Assembly: GCA_033063855.1 (NCBI GenBank)
Contig: CP093830.1
Span: 8,246,854-8,310,853, forward strand
Direction: 5' to 3'
DNA: 64,000 nucleotides
DNA from: Smittia aterrima
Lineage: Eukaryota; Arthropoda; Insecta; Diptera; Chironomidae
Shown in pieces: positions 24,148 to 36,337 of the stretch (position 1 is the first letter of the stretch; the number at the start of each line of letters is the position of its first letter). Below the pieces are notes generated by a model. It was not told where the DNA came from. It saw only the letters and a program-made list of their open reading frames with translations, and made no database searches. Both the position numbers and the translations under genes were made by a program.

Positions 24148-26206
24148 ATGTGTTTCAGAGTCTTCTTGATTTGCGGTGTAATCGCAGCTGTCGCTAACAT
24201 AAAAATAAACGATGACAGAGTCGAGGATCTAAAGAGAAGGCTTGACGACATTAAAAATCAATTACATGTCGTTGGTGGCGAAACAAGATCGGAGCAGTTG
24301 AAGGAAATTGTCTCGAAGATGTCGTGGAAAGACTATCGGCAAGACGATAACGGATTCCTTTGTACCATGTGTAATCTAATAATCGATGAACTTCTTACCA
24401 TGCGAAGAGTTCAACTTCAATCTGAAGACAACATTAAACGATTCATACTCGAGATGTGCGTAGATTTTGAGATTCAAAGTGAAGAAGTTTGCCATGGTGT
24501 CATCGAACTCAACGCTCCAAGCATTGGCTTTATTGTTGACAACCGACCAAATCTGACAAGTACCACTTTCTGTAAGCTGCTTCTAAAAGATGGTGACTGC
24601 GGTAATCTAATCAATGATGACAATTTAGAGTTCACGGTTAAAATTAAAAACAGAAAATCGAGAAGCAGAGCCTCAAAAATTTCTGACAAAGGAAAACAAA
24701 ACTTTGAAGACTTAACGATTATTCATTTTTCTGATATCCACGTCGACTTAAAATATGTTGTTGGAGCATTTACTGATTGTGATGAGTTCGCTTGCTGTCG
24801 TGAAATTGACGATGCCAATGAAACGGAGTCATCGGCTGGATATTGGGGAGATTATCGTAACTGCGATACTCCATGGCAGGCCGTTGTCGATGCCTTTCAG
24901 CAAATTATCAAACAGCATTCGGTGAGTACGCATTTTCATGACATTTTAATTTGCCTCTGCGTGTGACGCAGTTCTCATTTTATTTTCGGCAGAAAATTGA
25001 TGCAATTTACTTTACTGGCGATGTCGTGGATCACTTTGAATGGGACTCAACGGTCGAAAATATGAAGAATGGAATTAGCAAAGTCTACAATCAGATGAAA
25101 CTGGTTTTTGATAACATTCCTGTGTTTCCAATTTTGGGTAATCATGATGCGCAGAATATGTGAGCTTCGATATCTTTGCGGGTGGCTTTGACATCAAACA
25201 ATATCAAATTTCCTTTTCTATAGTTTTGCGCCGGTTGATTTGAATGATACAACGCTCTCAGTTCAATGGCTTTATGATCATATTGAAATGCTTTGGAGCG
25301 GCAAGTTGCCACCTGATGCGCTGAAGACAGTAAAGTCAGGCGGTTACTACACAACTTTAATCTTTCCTGGACTTCGTGTTATCGCTTTAAATAATAATGT
25401 TTGTCTTACTTTCAACTGGTGGATTCTCTACGAAGTCAAGACGATTCAAAAGCAATTTCAATGGCTCCACGACATTTTGTTGTTGGCTGAGAGAGCAGGA
25501 GAGAAAGTTCATATCCTGTCGCATATTCCAAACGGCGACGAAGATTATCATCAACCTTGTTCACGAGAGTTTTCGAGAATCATCGATAGATTTAAGGAAA
25601 CAATCGTCGCTCAGTTCAATGGACATTCTGAATTCTTTGGCTTCAATCTCTTTAAGAAACAGCGAGAGGAGATAAACGTCGCTTACAACGGCGGAAGTCT
25701 CGCGACATTTTCAGGTGTCAATAGGAATTACGTCGTTTACAATGTTGATCCGATCAGCTTCGTAAGTCTGCTTTTGAAATTTAAAAGAATTCTTTTATCA
25801 CGCAAATTCGTTTGACAGGAGGTGAAAGATGTCGAATCGTGGATTTACAATTTAACGAACGCCAATCAAAATGAGATGCAAAATCCAACCTGGTTCAGAC
25901 AGTTTTCCCTCCGCGAGGCATTTAATCTTAAGAATCTGTCGCTCTCCACTCTAAACAATTTTGTAAACAATCTGTCGAGAAACGCAACCGCCATTCAACA
26001 GGTGAGAACATTCATTTCTGGATATTTCATTCTAATGAGACATTTAACTTCAGTTCTGGCGGATGAGTGTGAAGGAAAGCGACCTAAAGCTTCAAGAGGG
26101 ATGCTCCACGAAATGTCTACAGCAGACACTTTGCGATATTTTAATTACTGACAACAACGACACAGCCGAATGTCAACGAATCAAGAAAGAGGTCGAAGAA
26201 CGCTGA
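24148..26206 (+). CDS. Acid sphingomyelinase-like protein 2 (altered metal ligand)
   Basis: A second, more divergent acid sphingomyelinase. Exons 24148-24921, 24993-25159, 25224-25761, 25819-26001, 26054-26206; 604 residues, so five exons against nine in copy 1. Signal peptide MCFRVFLICGVIAAVA, then a charged helical stretch and a saposin-B domain starting at CTMCNLIIDELL. Metal ligands Asp196, His198 (SDIHVD), Asp268 (TGDVVDH), Asn308 (GNHD), His414 (HIPNG) and His448 are present, but the second His of the GH(S/T)H motif is Glu450 (NGHSEFF). The C-terminus EGCSTKCLQQTLC matches copy 1. It may still bind zinc through Glu, with changed activity, or serve another phosphoester substrate. The reading frame is intact with no sign of decay. 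Confidence 0.9.
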
Positions 26207-26534
26207 ACGATAAGATTAAAAAGACTTTACGTTTCACTTTGGTGAACTTCCAATTTTTTATTTTTATTCCGTGAATCTCTTCTTAAACACAATTGTCTCT
26301 GCTGCGTCCATCGGCAAGCAAATGGTTGAGTATTTTTCTGCTTTTCTCCTATTTACAGATATGATGAAACGATAAAACTTTTTGTCCTTTCGAGGGAGCT
26401 TTTCTCCATGCATTTCTCTCTCAGTTTATTTTTACATTTAGAGTGGATTACGAAGACATTTAGAATGATGAGAAAAGTTAAGCCGGTTGTTTGTTTTCCC
26501 ATTCTTCCCGTCGCTCTTTCCAAATCTCGGTAAT
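26207..26534. other. 3' gap between convergent genes
   Basis: Separates sphingomyelinase 2 from the CRF-binding protein gene on the other strand. It holds 3'UTRs only. Confidence 0.5.
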
Positions 26535-29300
26535 TTACAAATCACAAACGGCTGTCGCCAGATTAATGTCGTTCTCGTCAGCTGTTCGTAGGCTCACAAT
26601 AACTTTATTGTTGTAGTTGCCGCTCGAGTCAAGGCGAATCGAGGTCACGCCGCAGAAAATTGCCTGCTCAGGTCCTTTCGTCTCAGACTTGCCACAAACC
26701 GATGTTGCTTTGGTGAGATGATGAGAGTCAAGGCCGTTTGTACCGCCGATTGTCACTTTGTCAGATGAATTGGGCTGATCGCACTTGATAAATTTCAGAG
26801 AAAATATATTTTAAGAAATTTTAACGAAAAATTATTTCTCACATTATAATTAACGTTTCCTTTCTTTCCGCCAACGTCAATGCCTTCGATAGAAATTACA
26901 GCAGGAAATGAAGCTGATAACGTGCAATTTCTGTTTGTTCCGTAGTTTTGGAGAACGTAGAAAGGTGCGAGACCCTCAGCCATGATGTTGCAAGCTGTTT
27001 TAGACGAGAAGAAATTAATTTCGAAAGAAAATTGATGGAAAATTCTTTTCCTCACGTTTCGGATTGTGAATATATTTAACGGAGATGGCAAACGATCCCT
27101 GCATGGGAATCTTATATTGAACGACGGCTGCGTTTTGATGAGAAGTGAATTTTCGCTTTAGGCTAGACTTCCTTCTGAAACCGAAAGACTTGTCGCAGAA
27201 TTCTGTTACTCGCTCTTCGAGACTCAGCTCATGATCGTTAATTCCTGGGAAGTATTCACCGTTCAGCTCCCACCCGTCGACAAACTAATTAGAGAAGTTT
27301 TTCTGTGATTTCAATTGATCAAAAGCTTTTCAGATCTTACACCCATCAATCCTCCGAGCTCGCAGCTTACGTCCATAAATTCCACTTCGATTTCAACGAC
27401 TTTGTCAGGATCAGTCATCAAATAAATGCCGCAAACTTGAGGCTCTTCTGGTTCAGACTCCACCAGCAACCCCTGAAAGCTTCTTTGAGGCTTTCGTAGC
27501 GTCTTCCGATATGTGAATATTCCATCCTCAGAAGTTACATGCATGCACTCTGTTAATTCAATTAGGGCAACATTAAAGACGATTTAATTAGAGAACAGAA
27601 CGTCACAAGATCTACAAAGCTTGCTAATGAAGTTTAATTGACGTGAACGAGAGTGTGCATCGCATTCATTCATAAACAAGAGACAATAGAAGAAACACGT
27701 ATTCTTAGAAGCTTTGTAGATCTGATTGTTACATGAATAAATCACGGCGCGACAGACTGACATCTGGGATGATTCATGAGATGTAAGTGAAGACATCTAA
27801 AGTTTGTCCAACACAAACAAAACAACAAAAGTTCCCGTAGCGCAATCATTTAAATATGGACGAGCTTCTTCGGATGTTCAACCCTTTTCATTCCTAACTG
27901 TTGCTCGCATAATGAGGAAAAGCGTTTCAACTTTCGCTCGTTTTCCTTCGAGAGCAATACAAACTTAGATCCGGCCAAGTTTAGCTTGAAGCTCTTTACG
28001 AATGATGTACGTCATGATGTAGTCGAACTGGTTGGTAATTGAAAACAAACATCACTCACCTGCGAGTGTGTGGATATTTTTGGGTAAAAGCACTTCCAAG
28101 GGACTTCTTCGCACATGAGGCCATGCCTTTGAAAGATGGAAAACGATTTGAAATTAAATTGCGAAAGTTTATTTTCTAGGTGAAAAGTTTTTAATCGATT
28201 TTAGAGATTAACAGCGAGATCATTAAGGGATTTTAATTAACTTCGATCTGACACATTTTAATTAAGGATTTTTGGTTGAGAATAGATGCTGGCGGCTGAT
28301 TTAAATATGTTTCTCGGTAAGACTTGATTGAAAAAACTTTGAAGCCAAGAAAAAGCTCAAAAGGTTGTTAGCGATAATGGAACGAAAGTGTTTTTAGTTT
28401 TCAAGGAATCTCAAAAGAACGAAGGAAGAGACAATTTCCTACAAAGTCATAATTGAATCTTGCTCCTTCGAGATAAACTTCGAAGGAAGCTGAGGCATGA
28501 AAAGTTTTCGGAGAATAATTTACAAGAGAAAGTTTGTAAAGAAATTGCTGTCATTGATTTACAATGAGTTAATTATTCACGAATTCATGCTCTGTTCGCA
28601 TATTTTGCAATGCCAAAGTCAATCACGTGCTTTGTTCACAAAACGTGAGAAAATTTGTGAAAATATTTTTCTATTTTAAGCTTTCGTTCCATTGCATCTT
28701 CACATCATCCATCGCCCACTGCTTCGACCAAATTTGATGGAATTCGTGGCTATTTCCACTCCATTAGCTTCGAGCGAGTTCTCATGGAGACCTTCGCAAT
28801 GATAAACATTTACATCGCAACATCAAATGGATGGGAATAATTATCCTGAGTTATCTCTCAAATATAAATTTGAGTTGGACAAACAGAGGAGCTTTTCCAA
28901 GAACTTCATTAATTTTGCATATTTTTTGAATTCATTATGTCAGCTCAATTACCTTTGTTCTTCAACTCATTTTTCTGGCAATCGAAAAGAAAATTATCAT
29001 CAATCAACTAAATAGCTCATTGAAAACGAAGAAAGGGGCAAACTTTTTTGACATAGAAAGATTCTCGATAAAAGCTTGATTAATTGAATCAATTTTTGAC
29101 TCGGAAAGTTTACTTTCAATTAAATGAGAACACTAAAATTTTACTGTGATAATCTCTTTAATCCATTTAACGTTCACCTTTAAAATATGACAACACGTTT
29201 GATTCGCTTGGGAGATCAGCAAAAAATAAGAACATTTTGAGCTACCTACCTTAACTTCATACATGAAAGCCACGAGCAGGACGACGAAAACTTTTCTCAT
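26535..29300 (-). CDS. CRHBP: Corticotropin-releasing factor-binding protein
   Basis: A secreted glycoprotein that binds CRF-family peptides; in insects the likely ligand is the CRF-like diuretic hormone (DH44 type). Minus-strand exons 29300-29250, 28126-28060, 27549-27341, 27284-27056, 26994-26843, 26783-26535; 318 residues, against 322 in the human protein. The signal peptide (MRKVFVVLLVAFMYEVK) is its own exon, followed by a 1.1 kb intron. Family hallmarks are TLAECMHVTSEDG, FVDGWELNGEYFPG…DHEL, TEFCDKS, SSLKRKFTSHQNAAVVQY and the second half starting CNIMAEG…RNCTLS. Exon 3 must use the donor GGT|GTAAGA, because the GT four bases upstream breaks the frame. The second exon, which lacks cysteines, is the least certain part of the model. 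Confidence 0.9.
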
Positions 29301-29829
29301 CTTAAGATTAATGAATTCTCTAATCCAATGAGTTATAACACGATTACGTTTTGATCTTCCAAGTTATTTTTGTCAATTTATTTTTAAAATCCCAACTCGC
29401 ACAATTTCGAGAATTTTATAAATTTAAATTCTCAAGAACTCGATTACAATTCACTTGCTGCGTTACTTAAAAAGCTTCTCTTTACACGTCTTCTAATTTT
29501 ATCCTTTCTGATCGAATTATCACTGGCAAGTGAAGAAAATTCTCCGACTCGTCTCGTTTTTATAGTCGAAGAAGCTTCAACACTCCAACAAAAACAAAGT
29601 TGAGTAAAAAGCGAGTGGAAACGAGTTTTCGTAGTGAGCCGAATCGACTTCGGATGGCGAAAGCTCCGATGAAAGCTCCGAAAGATTTATGAATGAAAAT
29701 GTAAAACGCATCTGCTCCCGACGACGTACTACAAGGAAATTTATTTCTAAATTTAATTGAAAAGTCAAACGATTCGGGATTAAGTTTGCCGCCCACCAGA
29801 TAAATTATTTATTAAGCGATTAAGGATTT
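29301..29829. other. Intergenic region between CRHBP and the Osiris gene
   Basis: Upstream flank of CRHBP and 3'UTR of the Osiris gene (minus-strand AATAAA at 29808-29813). Open frames on the minus strand around 29560-29796 have no family resemblance. Confidence 0.5.
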
Positions 29830-31153
29830 TTATGAGCTCTGACGTGGTCTGTCAAATCTCTCGTATCCATAGTGAGGCTGCGGGAATCCTCCACTAAGCT
29901 CAGGTGATGTTTGATATAAACTGAAATCAAACTTTTAAAACATCCAAAAGTTTAGAAGTTAATTTTGCTTACCCGTAATGAACGCCACTGCTTGCCACCT
30001 AGAAATCAAGCCTCGGAATAAAAAACCATGAATGAATGTTTTTCATTTTCTTAAAAACTTTACCCTCTTGAGACCATTAACGCTTGCAAGCAGCAAAGCC
30101 AATTTCGCCATCAGAAATGCTTTTCCGCCGAGAGCTGCGAGAAATTGAAATCCCATCGGGACGAAGAACATTAAGAAGACTAAAGACGATGAAGAGTCAT
30201 TTCATTGAAAGTTAAAGCGCAGAGATTTCCGTTACCCGTAATCCCCATCAACATCATTGAGATTGCTTGTTGCTGACGATGACGTCGCCTTCCCGTTTCT
30301 CCGGAAGTAACATCTGTAACAAATAAGCAGGAAACATAAATTGTTGTTAGTCACCAAAATTCAAAGTTTCTTCTTGTCCTACGACACATTGACCTGAACA
30401 TTAAAAAGCTTTTAGACGTTTTCCATAAACTCTTCGTTTTCTATGTCGACAAGAAAACGCGACCATAAAATAAGTCGAACATTGCAATTATAAATGAATT
30501 AAAATCATGTCGCGCTCGATTTACAAAAAGAGGAAAGTCGTAAAATTTTATCTCGTATCGAACAAGACAATTTGCTTTGAGTCTCACAGTTCAAGAGCTT
30601 TTTCTTACACTGCGAGTGAAGTAAAGTCCTTCTTGAATACGATACGAGGAAGGGAAATAAGTCGCTGGGGTGATAATCACGACGCCTTTCTGAAATCATT
30701 TTGATTTCGTGTGCAACATGAAACTTTTAGCTTCATAAAGAAATCGTGCTAAGAGACATGTCAAAAAAAAATCGGAAAAGTCTTCAAACATTTTCATGCT
30801 CGTCATGCGACGTGAGAAATTAATATTAAGCGATTACCTTTCTTGATCACGGAAGCGAGATCAAATTCCAGAACATGAGTTTTCATAATCTTATCAAACC
30901 TTTCTCTGATCTCATGCAGCCAATCCCTCGACATAGTGTCGTTGGGACATGATGCGTTTGATATCTCAGTTGACTCGAATTTTCGCTTCAACGAGATTCC
31001 ATCTACGAGTTTAACGTTGTTTTGATTCAGCATCTTGTCGATGTTTTGCAAGAATCTACTTGTTGCAACTTTGTGATGGCACGTGGAGTCATCACTGAAG
31101 GCAAAATGAATTGCAAAAGAAATTACGATGCAGATTAAAGCGTTTCTCATCAT
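29830..31153 (-). CDS. Osiris family protein (DUF1676)
   Basis: An insect-specific membrane/endosomal protein of the Osiris family, which is tied to cuticle formation and secretion. Minus-strand exons 31153-30838, 30313-30236, 30179-30064, 29998-29973, 29920-29830; 208 residues. A signal peptide (MRNALICIVISFAIHFAFS) leads into the Cys-containing N-terminal domain with the motif VKLVDGISLKR. The hallmark hydrophobic stretch follows (MFFVPMGFQFLAAL…FLMAKLALLLASVNGLKR). The C-terminus is Tyr/Pro-rich (PQPHYGYERF). Intron 1 is about 520 bases and the fourth exon only 26. Osiris genes usually occur in a large cluster; this one stands alone in the window, so it may be one of the dispersed members. 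Start could be either of two adjacent ATGs. Confidence 0.85.
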
Positions 31154-32321
31154 TTTCTTGTCCAACACGACTATCCACTTGAAAATCACGATAACAATTA
31201 ATTCCAAAACGCATTTAATATTTTATTTATAGAAAAATTTATGGTCTGATTGCGCACACCAGAACATAAAGTAAATTCCGTTGATTTTCCATTGATCGAT
31301 TCGAAAGGTTTTGCTGAAGCTTGTCAACAGTTTCAATGTCGACCAATGTGTTTGATATCTTTATTGAAAGAAGTCGCCTAAGGTAGAGTCGCCTTTGTCC
31401 GAAATCCTTCAAGATCAAACTTCAATAATCGCTCAATACTTTTGCTTTGAAGTATTCCAGTTCAGTTGCTTTGGAGAAAAGATGTTTCATGTCAAGTTTA
31501 GAGCTTAAATCGCCCACATCGATCGTCGATACATTTGCATTTAAGTGCCCTCGGGAGACTTACCCACGTAAAATCTCGCCACATCAATCGAAAAGCGGAC
31601 CCTCCGCCTTCCGAGGATTGAAATTAGAAAAGTTTTTCATCGACTGAAAATGAAATTAAAACCTTTTTCAATGTTTTTCAATGATTTTTTTTTATTTTCC
31701 ATTTTACATAATTTCCATTAATTTATTCAATCACTCGCGTTGTCGTCTTGCAACTCAATTTCGTTTCAATCTTCAACAGTAAGGAGCAATTACTTTTCAA
31801 GACACGAGACCGAAGAACGGGCCTAAAACATTTGAATTTTCTCTTATCACAATCATTACAATGCAAAGTTGAATTGCTGTACAGTTTCTTGTGCAAAAAT
31901 AGAAATGTTAATCTTGGACATGGATTTTTTTCACTCGACGTAAGTTTCCCGAACCATAACGAACAGTTAAGACATCGCTTCACTTCACTAACGTTTAGAA
32001 TATCTTATGGAAGAGTCGCAATTGCAAACAAATCGTTCGTCGTGTCTTCTTCTCAAGCTTTTAATGATAATTGCTGAAAATTATGAATTCAGCGAAGCGT
32101 CTTCGTCGTTTAACTAACAATAAATAATTTAGCGACCGTTTGTGATGAATTCAATGAAACTTTTACACGTTCTATGCTCAACTTAGATTTTAGTACGAAA
32201 CTCTTGGCTTTAACAAATTTTAAACTTCCTCTTCTTAAAGGAAACAAGCAAAATGCAATAAATCAACACGTTTTTGTCTTAAAATTCAACCTAACAACAG
32301 TTTCTAAACTCATCCGAAGAA
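31154..32321. other. Intergenic region between the Osiris gene and aralar
   Basis: About 1.2 kb holding the Osiris upstream flank and the aralar 3'UTR. Open frames up to 109 codons occur on both strands but show no conserved motif and are not supported as genes. Confidence 0.5.
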
Positions 32322-35300
32322 TCATGACTTTTGTTTCAACGAGTTGGCCGTGATTGTTGATCTGAAGCGCGGTAAGCTGAGACCGAACTTTGTTTCGATG
32401 CCGTTCAACATTGGGATAGCCGCACGATAACCTCCGACGTGATCTGGATTGTCGATTCTTCCGCTAAGCAGTGATGGAGATGATGGCTTGTTGAGCTCTG
32501 ATCCAGCTGGTCGGTTTCCACCAAAGTCAACGTAGAACGAACGTTGAAGCAGCTCGTAAGTCACCAATGTAACACCGAATTGTGGCGATGAACGGAAGAC
32601 ACGAGCTATCATCAATGGCAAGGAGAAGGCAATTGTTAGAAACGTGAAAAAAAGTGGAGCAGTGCGGACTATTTTCATAGGCGAATCTCCGACTGAGACG
32701 AAGGAAGGAAAGGATTTTAAGCAAGTAATTGTGAGAGAAAGACTATGTTAGTTTCAAATCACAAAAACTTTCCCAGTTTGGTTGCTCTTAAGGTGGGACC
32801 GCACTCTTTTCCACGCAAGACTCACCAACAGTTCCTTTCCAGAAAGCTTTTGGTCCCTCCTCTGCCATGATTTTGCGAGCAGCATCAATCACGCCTGTGT
32901 ACGTAGTTTGACCTGATCGAGCAACAACTTGCAATCGAGTCTTGATGACATCAGCTGGTGTAACTAAAGATGCAGCTGGAATACCTGCGATAGCTCCAGC
33001 CGCGAGAAGCGACAATGGATGATTGTATCTGCAAGGAAATAAATCAAGAAATTGAAGAATTGAATTTAATTATGTTCGACCTACCCATCTTCATCAGCAA
33101 ACGCTGCTTTCGTGTGAGCGTAGGCAGGGAAATAAATTGCTGAGAAAGGAACATCACGAAGCAAGCAAGCTCTTGCGCCTGAAAAAATCAAAATGATGAA
33201 ATGCTCAATTTATTTTCATTAACAAACCTTTGTAAAGTCCCATCAATCCAAGTTCCTTCACGACGCTCCATGCACGAACCTTTGATCCGCCAGCAGTTTC
33301 TCCAGCTACTTGCAAACGAATCTTGACGATTTCCAGAGGATTTGTGAAGATAACTTGTGAGCCGCCAGCCTTGAATTGAAAAAGACGATTCAGAAACTTT
33401 CGATTTGACAACAATTAATTGACTTACGCATGCACCAGCAAGCACTTCAGCGAATCTAGGAATATTTCCATTTTTGTCAGTGAATTTATCACGCACGAGA
33501 TCGTTAACTGTGAGTTTGATGGCTTTCTCTGGTGCTACTCCAAGCAATTGTGGAACTAAGCCACGATACAAGCCGAGAAGACCTTCGTGTCTGATGACTT
33601 TCTTGCAACAATCGAATGAGTTTCTGTAAGCCAATTCTCCAACAATTGGTCCTGATCGTTGATTTTGCATTCTAGTTTTAACTAAATCAATTGGATAGAC
33701 AGCAGTGGCTCCGACGGCTAAAAGAATAAATTTATCAAGTTTCTGAGATTCAATTGAATTTTTAATTACAACTTACCACCAGCAACGGCACCAAGAGTAA
33801 AACGATAAGCACTCTCAAGGACAGCAATGAAGGCTGAACGATCATCTGGAGTCTCAACGGCTTTGATGTCCATGATCCTTGCTGTGATCTTCTTCATGTA
33901 ATTCTCGGGAGCGATGTTTGACAAGTCGTTGTACACAATTCGACTAAAAAATCAGATTTTGTAAGAATTTGTGACTCAAGAATGACAAATTAAGTTTTAA
34001 AAACCAGAGATATCTAGATTGGAATTTCGAATGAAATTGAACCTAAATCGAAACAAAACTGAAACCATCAAGAAACAAGGATCCAATCAACCAAATGGAT
34101 TGGGAAAAAAGAAAATCGTGCAAAAAAGGTTTGGAGAACCAACTTGCCTATTATCATTGCTTAAATTTCGCCACCAACTTTGATATTTCAATGAAGGAAA
34201 AAATCGAGCAGCAAAAAGTTTTTGATATCAAGAAACAAGCGTTAATCTAGTAAACTCACCCAGTCTGATGAATGGCTCCTGTGAGTTGAAAGAGAATATC
34301 GATCTCCAGCGGAGTAATCTGTGACATCGTTTGTGCGGAGTGAAGTAAATCATCTTTCGTCACTGGCTCCATGCGATTCCCACTGGTCGCATTCAGGTAA
34401 ACTCTCTTGATGAGCTCCATGTTGTTGAGGAGGGAACAGAACGCCATGAAGTAAGGAAAACTAACTTTGCGTCCTTCAGTCACCTAAAATAATCGAAGTC
34501 TCTTTAAATTGAAAGTTTTAAAAAGAAAGCTTTGATCAATTTCAAACCTGAATTAAGTTTTCTTTGACCTCCACAGTCAGCAAATGCTTTTTCACGCTCA
34601 GCATGATATCTTGAAAGTCCAATGCAGTGATGAAACCAGATCGATTTGGGTCCTTTGTTTTGAAAGCTTCCAAAGCACATTCCTCGTGAAAATCGTGAAG
34701 GAATTGAGAAAATTCTTGATAGCTAATAGAACGGGTTCGGTCACGTCCGAAATAAAGTTCAGTGAAGGGTCCATCGAGCTTAAAAGGAATTTTGTTGTAA
34801 AGCTCGGTTTTCTTGATCACCGCAGCAAATTCATCTGAAACATAACGAAAGCTTTTAAATAAATCGAACATTTTGGTGACTGTTACTCACTGAATGAAAC
34901 ATTGCCATTTCCATTTTTATCAAATAATTGAAATGCCGTCTTGTAAAGTGCATCGGGTTGGCAGAGAAGTCCTTCAAATGCTTGAAACTCTGAGAATGAG
35001 ATGGAACCATCTTTGTTCGTGTCAGCGACTCCGCCAAGCAAATAAACTGATTCCTGAAAATAATATTTTCGTTATTAAGGTTTTGCTGGAATGTCGAAAG
35101 GTCGATCACGCGTAAACACAATTGATAAGAGATTGATAAGATCGAGGTAATCAATAGTTGTTGTAACCTTGAGCAATTGCTACCTCATTAAAGTTTTCGT
35201 CTGGGAAGAGTCCAAGGAATCCTCTCACGAAGTCCTCGCTGGTCATGAACTTCTCACCCTTGACGTCCATACTGGCATATTTATTGAAGACATCTCGCAG

Positions 35301-36337
35301 CTTGTCGGATGACGCGCGCTTGAGATACGATGGACCCTGCAATGATGAAAACAAAAATACTTAATTAGATCACTACGTCACTAGTTGTGCTGATGCAAAA
35401 ACACTACAATGTCATAGTCAATAATTGCTGCTTTTATCATCTTCTTAGTTGGCGTGTGAGTCTTTTCGAAGCTTAAACAATACTGACTAGGAAGAGAGAA
35501 CTGCCTTCATCGTAAAGGAAGCCAAACCGCGCTCAGCGAACGTCATTAGTATTTTTCCGAAGCTTTTTATCAGTGCACAAATATTTTTACGAGTAGATTT
35601 GTTTCGATTAATGGAAAGGAACAGAAAATATAAAAGTAGCAAGGTCGTCAGTGCATATTTGTGATGATGTTGATGCAATGGGAACGTTCAACAATGTTGG
35701 AACTGCAAATACATTTTCTCCAGGTTGTTTGAAGAGGAATAAACAGAATTGAGGAAAGACATGCTAGAAGTTGATAACCGAATCGTGATTGAACTTTAAT
35801 TTGTTGTTTTGTCCACTCGATTAACTTTCCAGGCCGTTTCATTTTGATAAATCCCGCAAATCAACCTCACGCTGTTGCCCGACAACCGTCCACAGTCTGT
35901 TATGCAAATCTAATGCAATTTGTTGATTAAAGTGTGATGCGCTGCGACAATTGTTTGCTGAAGGAGAAGCTTTAGAGAAATCAGGTGAAATCTCGATCGA
36001 AAGCGTCACGCACATAAATATTTTTTTTTGTTTCTTTTTTTGTCTCGGAAGTTTTCCACACAAAAATTTTCTCGAGTTGACTTTAGAGGTCAATTAACGG
36101 AATTTTCTTTTTTCAATCGATTGGATAATAAGTCGGCATGGAAACTTCGCGTTTCAGTGATTATTGATGCGCCAAACGCGACTTCCCAAGTTATGGACAA
36201 AATAATCAGTTTCCACTGAATTTTCACGCAATTATATAACGATCTCTTATCGCATCGACGACACAACGAACCTGCTTTGTAGGATCAAGCAGCGGACCGA
36301 GCTTGATCTCCTTCGGCTTTACCTCGCTTGAAGCCAT
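32322..36337 (-). CDS. aralar1: Mitochondrial aspartate/glutamate carrier Aralar (citrin)
   Basis: An inner-membrane calcium-regulated exchanger of matrix aspartate for cytosolic glutamate, part of the malate-aspartate shuttle. Minus-strand exons 36337-36272, 35336-35184, 35053-34891, 34834-34548, 34483-34260, 33943-33777, 33717-33428, 33369-33228, 33178-33085, 33028-32826, 32605-32322; 690 residues. The N-terminal half carries EF-hands (DTNKDGSISFSEF, DKNGNGNVSFNEF, DPNRSGFITALDF). The C-terminal half has three carrier repeats with signatures PIDLVKTRMQ, PLEIVKIRLQ and PADVIKTRLQ. The end (RVFRSSPQFGVTLVTYELLQ … DHVGGY … IETKFGLSLP) is diagnostic for aralar/citrin. Every intron phase matches. 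Intron 1 is 0.9 kb; its donor GTTCGT is slightly unusual. Confidence 0.97.

Noticed and set aside
28127..29249. Possible nested gene in the long first intron of CRHBP
   Set aside because: Only 60-codon frames on the plus strand, without ATG context or homology.
29560..29796. Minus-strand open frames between CRHBP and the Osiris gene
   Set aside because: Two overlapping frames in different phases with no motifs; neither continues into the Osiris or CRHBP exons.
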